Below, in pieces: positions 1-5,523 of a DNA stretch of 16,252 bases. Source of the DNA: Desulfobacterales bacterium (GTDB taxonomy: Bacteria > Desulfobacterota > Desulfobacteria > Desulfobacterales > Desulfobacteraceae); assembly GCA_022361535.1 (NCBI GenBank), contig JAKSAU010001146.1:1-16252 (forward strand), in the 5' to 3' direction. The notes under the pieces were generated by a model. It was not told the DNA's origin. It saw only the letters and a program-made list of their open reading frames with translations, and searched no databases. Positions within the stretch are counted from its first letter, which is position 1; each line of letters opens with the position of its first letter. Position numbers and translations under genes: made by a program.

Positions 1-1433
1 AGCGGGGTGAACTTAAAGGGGTCTATAAACTGGACAATGGAGTATAAATCCTCCGGCTTGTTTTCAAGGGGGGTGCCGGTTAAAACAATGGCGTGTTTTT
101 TGGGTAACCGTTTTACTGCTTCTGCTGTCCGGGTTGAAAAATTCCTGATACGCTGGGCTTCGTCCAGAATGATAATATCCGGGGCTAACCCGGAGATGGT
201 TTGTACATCTCTGAGTGCAGCTTCGTAATGACTTATTTTGAATCGGGACTTGCTGTTATACAGTGCTTTTCTCTGTGACGGGGTGCCTTGGACAATGCAG
301 GCAGTTTCCCGGGTCATGGCCTCCACTTCCTGCTTCCATTTATTTTTCAAAGAGGCCAGTGTGATAACAAGGATGCTCGAAAATCCGAACACCTCTCCTT
401 TAACAAGGCTCAGAGCAATGGCCTGGGCTGTTTTGCCAAGCCCCATCTCATCGCCGATGAGTACGCCTGTTTTCAGTACCCCAAAGTCAACCCCTTTTTC
501 CTGGAAGGGATAAAGTGGGCGGAGCAGATTAATTTTAGGCAAAGGCCGGCCGGCCATTTTTTCTAGCTGAAGGGCCTGGAGGCGGTGATCCACCCGCTTG
601 AGAAGACTGTCCCGGATTTTGACACGCTTGTCGCCATGAAGGCGAAGCATCAGGCCCATGATCAATGAAATGTCCTGCCCAATGAAGTTGCCCTCTGTAT
701 CAAAATATTTTCCCAGCACCGGCTTCAAATCATCGGCTGTGCGGTATTTAAGGGGACCTGGAAAAAGGCGGGGCGTTTCTGTAAGGGAGTCCCAGAAAAT
801 ATCTACAAACGGCAGTGTTTCATTTTCTGTCTGTGTCGTAAAACCCGGTTCGGCTTTAAGATGTTCTGCCATGAACAGAATATGCTTGCAGGTGCCAAGT
901 CCGTTGGTCGAATAATCCGGGCAGGAACAATGCCCTTTTGCACTTAAAGGATCATGGAGACAGATTGTATAGGTCCTGCCTTCTTTGGTAATAAGTTTGT
1001 GGTCACCGGTAAACATATCTCCCCGAACCGGGGTGAATGTGTCTGTTTTGGCCCTATGTACCCTGTCGGCCAAGGCCTGGTTCTTTATTTCAATGTCTGT
1101 CAGATATGGGTCGCCCGCACCCGGGAAAAGCTCTTTTTGAACCCTGGGTTTGAGTAATATATCCCTGGCATTGAGCGCGGCAGCTACGGCATGCCGGCAG
1201 CCGTTGCCTGTATACGGGCAGTTGCAGTGTGCTTCTATCTTCTTTTCAGAAACGTTCAGCCGGGTGGTATAGTGGCCATACGCACCGTCAAATTCATACA
1301 CAAAGCGTCCCTGGTCCGTATCTTTTTGGGATAGAAAATAAGAACCATTCTCAAAGGTCTGCTTTCCCCTATCAAAAATAAGCGGGGAGTCCGCCAGGTG
1401 ATCGCGTATATATGTATCGGACAAAAGGCTCAT
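1..1433 (-). CDS. SNF2-family helicase with two SWIM zinc fingers (partial, C-terminus off window)
   Basis: The first 477 codons of an ATP-dependent SWI2/SNF2 DNA translocase are present; the C-terminal RecA-like lobe lies beyond the left edge. I translated the minus strand from the ATG at 1433-1431. There are two SWIM-type zinc-binding motifs: C70-x-C72-x6-C79-x-H81 and C169-x-C171-x10-C182-x-H184. The ATPase follows: Walker A GDEMGLGKT (327-335), Walker B/motif II DEAQ (424-427) and motif III LTGTP (451-455). SWIM fingers at the N-terminus of bacterial SNF2 proteins are known and are thought to bind DNA or protein. The cellular role is unknown; remodelling protein-DNA complexes or helping transcription or repair is the family expectation. 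The ATG has no clear Shine-Dalgarno, and an in-frame TAA lies four codons upstream, so the start is constrained but poorly supported (see the mini-ORF at 1446-1499). It is divergent from the YchJ-like gene. Confidence 0.93.
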   Translation of the reverse strand, partial: MSLLSDTYIRDHLADSPLIFDRGKQTFENGSYFLSQKDTDQGRFVYEFDGAYGHYTTRLNVSEKKIEAHCNCPYTGNGCRHAVAAALNARDILLKPRVQKELFPGAGDPYLTDIEIKNQALADRVHRAKTDTFTPVRGDMFTGDHKLITKEGRTYTICLHDPLSAKGHCSCPDYSTNGLGTCKHILFMAEHLKAEPGFTTQTENETLPFVDIFWDSLTETPRLFPGPLKYRTADDLKPVLGKYFDTEGNFIGQDISLIMGLMLRLHGDKRVKIRDSLLKRVDHRLQALQLEKMAGRPLPKINLLRPLYPFQEKGVDFGVLKTGVLIGDEMGLGKTAQAIALSLVKGEVFGFSSILVITLASLKNKWKQEVEAMTRETACIVQGTPSQRKALYNSKSRFKISHYEAALRDVQTISGLAPDIIILDEAQRIRNFSTRTAEAVKRLPKKHAIVLTGTPLENKPEDLYSIVQFIDPFKFTP

Positions 1434-1445
1434 GGCAGTAGAGTA

Positions 1446-1499
1446 TTACAGGTTTTTTACCCTGGCAACACTTTCTTTTTCATTCAAATCCAAAGCCAT
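1446..1499 (-). other. 17-codon mini-ORF in frame with and just upstream of the helicase
   Basis: On the minus strand an ATG at 1499-1497 is preceded by AAGGA (1512-1507) with a 7-nt spacer, a good ribosome binding site. The frame reads MALDLNEKESVARVKNL and then TAA at 1448-1446. This is the same frame as the helicase, whose ATG begins 12 nt after the stop and lacks its own Shine-Dalgarno. Two readings are possible. It may be a short leader peptide that hands ribosomes to the helicase by reinitiation. Alternatively, it is the true N-terminus of the helicase, cut off by a nonsense mutation or a sequencing error. The peptide is charged and soluble, with no signal sequence. I cannot decide between them from one sequence. 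Confidence 0.4.
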
Positions 1500-1550
1500 G
1501 GTATAGTCCTTTTTTGTTTGCCAATTATTGATACTTGATTTGGGGAAATC

Positions 1551-2039
1551 ATGACACCAAAGACATGCCCATGCTGCAGCGGTCAAAAGTATTCTGATTG
1601 CTGCAAGCCTTTTTTGACCGGACAGTCAAATCCTTTAACGCCAATAGAATTGATGCGGTCAAGGTATACTGCATTCAGTCTTCTTGAAACCGAATACCTG
1701 ATTCAGACGCTGGCACCGGAAAAGATCATACAAAGCGGCGGACAGGATCAATTGCGAAGAGAGCTGCTTTTCACCATGGGACAAACCAAGTGGCTTGGCC
1801 TTAAGGTTGTGGATGAAAAGATGGATAATACGGGCAGCGGGAGTGTGCAGTTCATCGCCTATTATGAGCAGGGCGCAAAGTTTGGTCAGCTGCATGAACG
1901 ATCCAGGTTTGTCCGGCAGGATGGACGATGGGTTTACGTGGACGGAGAGATGCTTCCTGCTGAACCTTTATCCCGGAACCAGCCTTGTGTCTGCGGCTCT
2001 GGGAAAAAATTTAAAAAATGTCACGGTAAAGGGGCATGA
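1551..2039 (+). CDS. ychJ: YchJ-like (UPF0225) protein with N- and C-terminal SEC-C zinc motifs
   Basis: The 162-residue protein matches the YchJ/UPF0225 family in length (E. coli about 152) and layout. An N-terminal SEC-C motif, C-P-C-x8-C-C, lies within the first 18 residues. The middle is an NTF2-like fold containing the family signature LMRSRYTAF. A C-terminal SEC-C motif, C-V-C-x8-C-H, occupies about residues 144-158. SEC-C motifs bind zinc, as in the SecA tail. The biochemical function of YchJ is not established, so none is claimed. The ATG at 1551 opens directly before the conserved CPCCSGQ motif. The upstream GGGG at 1542-1545 is a plausible ribosome binding site. The stop overlaps the start of the LysE-type gene (ATGA), indicating translational coupling and a two-gene operon. 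Confidence 0.93.
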   Translation: MTPKTCPCCSGQKYSDCCKPFLTGQSNPLTPIELMRSRYTAFSLLETEYLIQTLAPEKIIQSGGQDQLRRELLFTMGQTKWLGLKVVDEKMDNTGSGSVQFIAYYEQGAKFGQLHERSRFVRQDGRWVYVDGEMLPAEPLSRNQPCVCGSGKKFKKCHGKGA

Positions 2040-2656
2040 TGGAACAATATTTAATCATGGGACTTGTTTTAGGGTTATCAGCCGGTCTGTCACCAGGCCC
2101 GCTGCTTACCCTTGTTATTTCAGAAACCCTGTCCCAGGGTGTGGCAGCCGGAATCCGGGTTGCTCTGGCGCCTTTGATCTCTGATTTGCCTGTGGTTGTG
2201 CTTTCTCTTGCAGTCTTATCCAAATTGTCTGATTTTAACCAGGTGTTGGGTATTATTTCCCTTGTTGGCGGTGCTGTTATCCTGAAGATGGGAATTTCCG
2301 GTCTTAGAACATCAGGTGTCGTGCTTGAATCTGAGGACCGGATATCCAATCCTTTGCTCAAAGGGGTAATGGTGAACATCCTCAGCCCGCACCCATATTT
2401 GTTCTGGATTTCAGTGGGCGCTCCTGCAACCGGCAAAGCCTGGAGCCTGTCACCTGCGGCGGCTGTGGGGTTTGTGGGAAGTTTTTACTTGTTGCTCGTT
2501 GGTTCCAAACTGGTCCTGGCCCTCGTGGTCGGACGCACCCGCTCTTTTTTAACCGGACGTGTTTACATTTATACCATGAAGACACTTGGATTGATTCTGT
2601 GTGCCCTGGCTGTTTTATTGTCCTGGGAGGGGATCGGGCTTTTGGGATGGCTGTAA
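2036..2656 (+). CDS. LysE/RhtB-family amino-acid exporter
   Basis: This 206-residue integral membrane protein has the family's usual length and about six hydrophobic segments. The N-terminal signature GLSAGLSPGPLLTLVISETL is the hallmark of LysE/RhtB translocators, followed by the typical polar NILSPHPYLFW stretch in the middle. These transporters export amino acids or related metabolites across the inner membrane using proton motive force; the substrate cannot be read from sequence. The start ATG (2036) overlaps the stop of the YchJ-like gene. A second ATG directly follows at 2039 and lies better spaced (4 nt) from GGGG at 2031-2034, so the true start could be either. No obvious T-run terminator of its own follows; the hairpin at 2697-2726 may also serve this gene. 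Confidence 0.9.
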   Translation: MMEQYLIMGLVLGLSAGLSPGPLLTLVISETLSQGVAAGIRVALAPLISDLPVVVLSLAVLSKLSDFNQVLGIISLVGGAVILKMGISGLRTSGVVLESEDRISNPLLKGVMVNILSPHPYLFWISVGAPATGKAWSLSPAAAVGFVGSFYLLLVGSKLVLALVVGRTRSFLTGRVYIYTMKTLGLILCALAVLLSWEGIGLLGWL

Positions 2657-2690
2657 AGTTTGCCTAATTGTGCCTTCTTGTTGGGGTGAT

Positions 2691-2726
2691 ATAAAAAACC
2701 GCCTGGCCGTTTCCGGGCAGGCGGTT
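2691..2726 (-). terminator. Intrinsic terminator of the pspABC operon
   Basis: Read on the minus strand, AACCGCCTG (2726-2718) pairs with CAGGCGGTT (2705-2697). Two further C-G pairs form inside the loop, and an uninterrupted T-run follows (2698-2693). It begins 36 nt after the pspC stop. On the + strand the hairpin is not followed by a T-run, so termination should be mainly for pspC, with possible weak action on the convergent LysE-type gene. Confidence 0.85.
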
Positions 2727-2762
2727 AAAGGAGAAGGCGATGAAACCTAATTTTTTTATCGG

Positions 2763-3200
2763 TTAAAAATCAAATTCTCTTGAGGTCACAGTATGTTCCA
2801 TTCTCTGGATTCTGCGGTCAATATTATCAAATTTACGCTTTATCCGCTGGATAGCAGAGGATCTGGATGTCGTGTAAGACTGATAGAATTCCTGGTCGGT
2901 CTCATTTTCCAGGGGGATTACCGGCTCAAGTTTAAGCAGCAACCCTGCAATAATGTAAAGAATACCCACCGGCCAGAATCCCGTAAATAAAAAGAGGATA
3001 AATACAATGGTCCGCGTCCAGAAAACAGATAGATTAAAATGTTCTGCCACCCCCCTGCAGACTCCCATGAACAGCCCTTGCCTGGAGCGGTAAATGCCTT
3101 CTGAAGCAGCCAATACATCTACCTTTTCACGGAACCTGCTGTAATGGCCTTTTGTCCGCCTGAACCCGCAGTGTTTATTTCGTTTGTAATGGTATTTCAT
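2763..3200 (-). CDS. pspC: Phage shock protein C (PspC-domain membrane protein)
   Basis: This 145-residue protein has a PspC domain at about residues 36-95. It contains the diagnostic GLFMGVCRGVAEHFNL stretch followed by hydrophobic segments (around WTRTIVFILFLFTG and GILYIIAGLLL). In characterised systems PspC, with PspB, senses inner-membrane damage and pulls PspA away from PspF. The N-terminus carries a basic extension of about 35 residues (MKYHYKRNKH...) beyond the core domain, making it longer than E. coli PspC (119). The C-terminal part is charged and probably helical. The start is supported by AAAGGA (3213-3208) seven bases upstream. It is the last gene of pspABC and is followed by a strong terminator. 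Confidence 0.93.
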   Translation of the reverse strand: MKYHYKRNKHCGFRRTKGHYSRFREKVDVLAASEGIYRSRQGLFMGVCRGVAEHFNLSVFWTRTIVFILFLFTGFWPVGILYIIAGLLLKLEPVIPLENETDQEFYQSYTTSRSSAIQRIKRKFDNIDRRIQRMEHTVTSREFDF

Positions 3201-3255
3201 TTTGCGTCCTTTCTGGAATTAAGTGATTTGTCGGGCATTTGATTTTAATGCCGGG

Positions 3256-3501
3256 CTAAAGGCTCTTTTTCTGGCGTTCGATAAGGATGGTTTCCAATGC
3301 CTCAACCCGTTCCTCCATTCTTGACAGCCCGTTGAATATGTCCTGAATCATCTTGGTTTCGTCAGCGTGGGCTTCCCGTTCTTTTTTTGATATACCACCT
3401 GTTTTGGCGGCCCTTATAATGCCGATGATGATCAGTCCCAGTGTGGCCAGGAGGAGAATGGCCCCTCCGATGCAGATTGCTACGATGATTGCGCCGCTCA
3501 T
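3256..3501 (-). CDS. pspB: Phage shock protein B (PspB)
   Basis: The 81-residue protein is close to the usual PspB length (74-80). It has one N-terminal transmembrane helix (residues about 4-30, rich in Ile/Leu/Gly), a short basic linker, and a C-terminal amphipathic, probably coiled-coil helix ending in RMEERVEALETILIERQ, which is the conserved PspB signature. PspB works with PspC in the inner membrane to relay stress to PspA/PspF. A strong Shine-Dalgarno GGAGG (3512-3508) is six bases before the ATG. The gene lies between pspA (25-nt gap) and pspC (55-nt gap) in the conserved order. Confidence 0.93.
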   Translation of the reverse strand: MSGAIIVAICIGGAILLLATLGLIIIGIIRAAKTGGISKKEREAHADETKMIQDIFNGLSRMEERVEALETILIERQKKSL

Positions 3502-3526
3502 ATCAGTCCTCCGGATTTAAACGTGA

Positions 3527-4213
3527 TTACTTACTGTCGGTTGTATCATCATTCTTTTTGGATTGGGAGGACTTTAGAGCGCTGAGTTCCTTTTCAATTT
3601 CATCATCTGCTGCCAGGTCATCAAAGGCTGCTTCCAGGTTAGACTGACGTCCATAGTTGACAAGGTCAGCCTCGGCTTCCATCCGCTCGATATGGTTTTC
3701 CATTTCCTCGAATTTTTGAACAACTTCGGCTGAATCTACCCGCCTGATTTCCTGTTGTGCCTGTTTTTTGCGCTGGGCGCGTATATGACGTTGAACCAGC
3801 ATGCGCTGTTTTTCCCGTGCTGATTTGAGTTTGTTCTCAAGCTCAGTGATGTCGTCCCGGTACTGCTCAACAAGGGCAGACAGGTCTGTCAACTCTTCTT
3901 CCACTACTTCAACCCTCTGGGTAAACCTGCGCTTTTCCATTAGTGCCTGGCGGGCCAGGTCATCTCTGCCTTTGGTAACTGCAAGCTCTGCTTTCTGGCT
4001 CCAGAACGCTTCCCTGTCCCGGGTATCTTCAAGCATCCGCTCAACCTTTTTCTGGTTGGCGATAGTGTTGGCGCATGAAGATTTGAGTTCGATCAGGGTA
4101 TCTTCCATTTCCCGGATCATAAGTTTGATCATTTTTTCAGGATCTTCAGCCTTGTCCAGCATTGAGTTGATATTTGAGGATACAATGTCTCTAAAGCGTG
4201 TAAAAATTCCCAT
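3527..4213 (-). CDS. pspA: Phage shock protein A (PspA/IM30/ESCRT-III family)
   Basis: The 228-residue protein is almost entirely helical coiled coil, as expected for PspA (222 in E. coli). Residues 1-20 (MGIFTRFRDIVSSNINSMLD) form the conserved membrane-binding amphipathic helix, followed by DPEKMIKLMIREMEDTL, a clear PspA hallmark. The acidic C-terminus (DDLAADDEIEKELSAL) is also typical. Family knowledge: PspA inhibits the ATPase PspF in unstressed cells and, when released, oligomerises on damaged inner membrane to limit proton leak. The ATG is preceded by AAGGAG (4226-4221) with a 7-nt spacer. Transcription is very likely sigma-54 dependent from the element at 4271-4286, giving a leader of about 47 nt. 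Confidence 0.96.
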   Translation of the reverse strand: MGIFTRFRDIVSSNINSMLDKAEDPEKMIKLMIREMEDTLIELKSSCANTIANQKKVERMLEDTRDREAFWSQKAELAVTKGRDDLARQALMEKRRFTQRVEVVEEELTDLSALVEQYRDDITELENKLKSAREKQRMLVQRHIRAQRKKQAQQEIRRVDSAEVVQKFEEMENHIERMEAEADLVNYGRQSNLEAAFDDLAADDEIEKELSALKSSQSKKNDDTTDSK

Positions 4214-4270
4214 TTCTTATCTCCTTATGTTTGTATTCGGTTCTGTGTGTTCCGCGTTGATTTTGATAAG

Positions 4271-4286
4271 AGCAGAAAGTGTGCCA
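4271..4286 (-). promoter_or_regulatory. Sigma-54 (-24/-12) promoter of pspABC
   Basis: On the minus strand the site reads TGGCACACTTTCTGCT. Against the consensus TGGCAC-N5-TTGCW, it has a perfect TGGCAC (-24 region), correct spacing and TGCT at -12; only the first T of TTGC is replaced by C. The invariant GG and GC doublets are present. The predicted start is near 4260, about 47 nt before pspA. The divergent activator gene pspF and the IHF site upstream strongly support it. Confidence 0.92.
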
Positions 4287-4315
4287 GTTAAGAAAGTTTT
4301 CGATATTGGCTTTTA

Positions 4316-4328
4316 TATCAATGTGTTA
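4316..4328 (+). promoter_or_regulatory. Predicted IHF binding site between the enhancer and the pspA promoter
   Basis: TATCAATGTGTTA matches the IHF consensus WATCAANNNNTTR at every position. It lies at about -56 to -68 relative to the predicted pspA start, between the sigma-54 promoter and the candidate PspF sites. IHF bends the DNA at the equivalent place in the E. coli psp locus so that PspF can reach the polymerase. Confidence 0.65.
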
Positions 4329-4329
4329 T

Positions 4330-4350
4330 GAAATTTGACGATAAATTTTC
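4330..4350. promoter_or_regulatory. Candidate PspF upstream activating site (imperfect inverted repeat)
   Basis: The sequence from GAAATTT to AAATTTTC is an imperfect inverted repeat (one-base bulge) centred near 4340, about -80 from the predicted pspA start. That is a suitable position for a bacterial enhancer. It also overlaps the -35 box of the predicted pspF promoter (4335-4340), which would allow PspF to repress its own gene, as in E. coli. The PspF recognition sequence of this organism is not known, so the assignment rests on position and symmetry. Confidence 0.4.
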
Positions 4351-4363
4351 ATTGTGGTATTAT
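4335..4363 (+). promoter_or_regulatory. Sigma-70 type promoter of pspF
   Basis: TTGACG (4335-4340) and TATTAT (4358-4363) are separated by exactly 17 bp, a near-consensus housekeeping promoter. The start would be near 4370, giving a leader of about 53 nt before the pspF ATG at 4423. The -35 box lies in the candidate PspF site. Confidence 0.65.
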
Positions 4364-4383
4364 TCGCCAACAAATAGTATTTC

Positions 4384-4400
4384 CAACCATCAAAAGGTTG
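4384..4400. repeat. Short inverted repeat, possible second PspF site or pspF leader hairpin
   Basis: CAACC (4384-4388) and GGTTG (4396-4400) form a 5-bp inverted repeat with a 7-nt spacer. It lies at about -124 to -140 from the predicted pspA start, inside the predicted pspF 5' leader. It could be a second enhancer site or simply a weak RNA hairpin. Support is positional only. Confidence 0.3.
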
Positions 4401-4422
4401 TAAATCCAACTAAGAGGTTTAA

Positions 4423-5499
4423 ATGGTCTATACTAATTCACTGGATGCTGAGGTCAAACCGGTTTCCATGTCCGAAGCCCTTGGGCAGTCCGAAGCTTTT
4501 TTGACATTTCAGGAACAGATTTCCCGGGTAGCACCCATTGACCGCCCGGTACTTATATTAGGAGAACGAGGTACAGGTAAGGAGCTTGCTGCGGCCCGGC
4601 TTCACTTCTTATCCAAAAGGTGGCAAAAGCCCTTGGTTACCCTGAATTGTGCAGCCTTGACCCCAACACTTATCGGATCTGAACTGTTCGGATACGAAAA
4701 AGGGGCGTTTACCGGAGCCGGTACACGGCAGATCGGACGGTTTGAACAGGCTGCCGACGGTACCCTGTTCCTGGATGAGATCGGCAATATCCCCATGGAA
4801 GTCCAGGAGAAAATCCTTCGGGTGGTTGAATACGGAAGCTTTGAACGGGTCGGAGCATCACGCCCCGTGCAGGTGGATGTCCGTATGGTAGCAGCCGCCA
4901 ATGTAGATCTGTCTTTAATGGCAGAACAAGGCCAGTTTAAGCAGGACCTTCTGGACCGCCTTTCTTTTGAAGTAATTTATGTGCCTCCATTAAGGGTACG
5001 AAAAGGAGATATCCTGCTTCTGGCAAATCATTTTGCAGGCAGAATGGCTTTTGAGCTGGGCTGGGAACAGGTCCCGGAATTGGATGATGCGGCTATTTCT
5101 TCACTGGAGTCTTATCATTGGCCCGGCAATGTCAGGGAATTGAAAAATGTGGTTGAACGGGCAGTGTATAAAAGCCACAGTCATAGAATTACTCAGATTT
5201 CTTTTGATCCTTTCTCATCACCCTATGATCCTCTGCCCGGACCTGGCAGGACTGCGAAGCAGGACACTTTGGAAAATGCCGAACCTGTTCCTGATTCTCA
5301 AGTCTCGAATGACATCGATAGCGGACTGCCTGTCAGGAAACTGGCCGAGCAGCCTTTAAAAGAAGCCGTACTTACCCTGGAACGGCACAGGATTTCCAAT
5401 GCCCTGAGCCAGGCGCGTTTTAACCAGAAACGCGCCGCAACTTTTTTAGGTTTAAGCTATGACCAATTCAGGGGCTTAAAGAAAAAGCACAATCTGTAG
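4423..5499 (+). CDS. pspF: PspF, sigma-54-dependent activator of the psp operon
   Basis: This 358-residue enhancer-binding protein has no N-terminal receiver or sensory domain, as in PspF. The AAA+ domain (about 20-250) carries Walker A GERGTGKE (47-54), the sigma-54 contact loop GAFTGA (94-99), Walker B TLFLDE (114-119) and the family-typical YHWPGNVRELKNVVERAVY segment. A linker of about 60 residues leads to a Fis-type helix-turn-helix at the C-terminus (about 321-358, ending FNQKRAATFLGLSYDQFRGL), very close to E. coli PspF. It uses ATP to open sigma-54 promoters and is inhibited by PspA binding to its AAA+ domain. The start is supported by AAGAGG (4412-4417), five bases upstream. It is divergent from pspABC and convergent with the lytic transglycosylase gene. 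Confidence 0.95.
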   Translation: MVYTNSLDAEVKPVSMSEALGQSEAFLTFQEQISRVAPIDRPVLILGERGTGKELAAARLHFLSKRWQKPLVTLNCAALTPTLIGSELFGYEKGAFTGAGTRQIGRFEQAADGTLFLDEIGNIPMEVQEKILRVVEYGSFERVGASRPVQVDVRMVAAANVDLSLMAEQGQFKQDLLDRLSFEVIYVPPLRVRKGDILLLANHFAGRMAFELGWEQVPELDDAAISSLESYHWPGNVRELKNVVERAVYKSHSHRITQISFDPFSSPYDPLPGPGRTAKQDTLENAEPVPDSQVSNDIDSGLPVRKLAEQPLKEAVLTLERHRISNALSQARFNQKRAATFLGLSYDQFRGLKKKHNL

Positions 5500-5523
5500 A
5501 AAGGTAATTACATTCCATTGTGC
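5478..5523 (-). terminator. Candidate intrinsic terminator of the lytic transglycosylase gene, nested in the pspF end
   Basis: On the minus strand, GCACAAT (5523-5517) can pair with ATTGTGC (5493-5487) across a 23-nt loop, followed by TTTTTCTTT. The 5' arm lies in the last codons of the transglycosylase gene, its stop codon is in the loop, and the 3' arm and T-run lie in the last codons of convergent pspF. The stem is only 7 bp with a long loop, so strength is uncertain. Confidence 0.4.

Noticed and set aside
7..1157. Several + strand open frames opposite the helicase
   Set aside because: All are antisense to a minus-strand frame that shows intact SWIM, Walker A, DEAQ and LTGTP motifs.
2740..2766. 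8-codon + strand ORF (MKPNFFIG) with AAAGGAG upstream, next to the psp terminator
   Set aside because: The ribosome-binding-like sequence is attractive, but the ORF is tiny, overlaps the pspC stop antisense, and sits between convergent genes. Chance cannot be excluded.
3801..4331. 176-codon + strand open frame across pspA and the intergenic region
   Set aside because: Serine/Arg-rich antisense shadow of the pspA coiled coil. It would also run through the sigma-54 promoter region.
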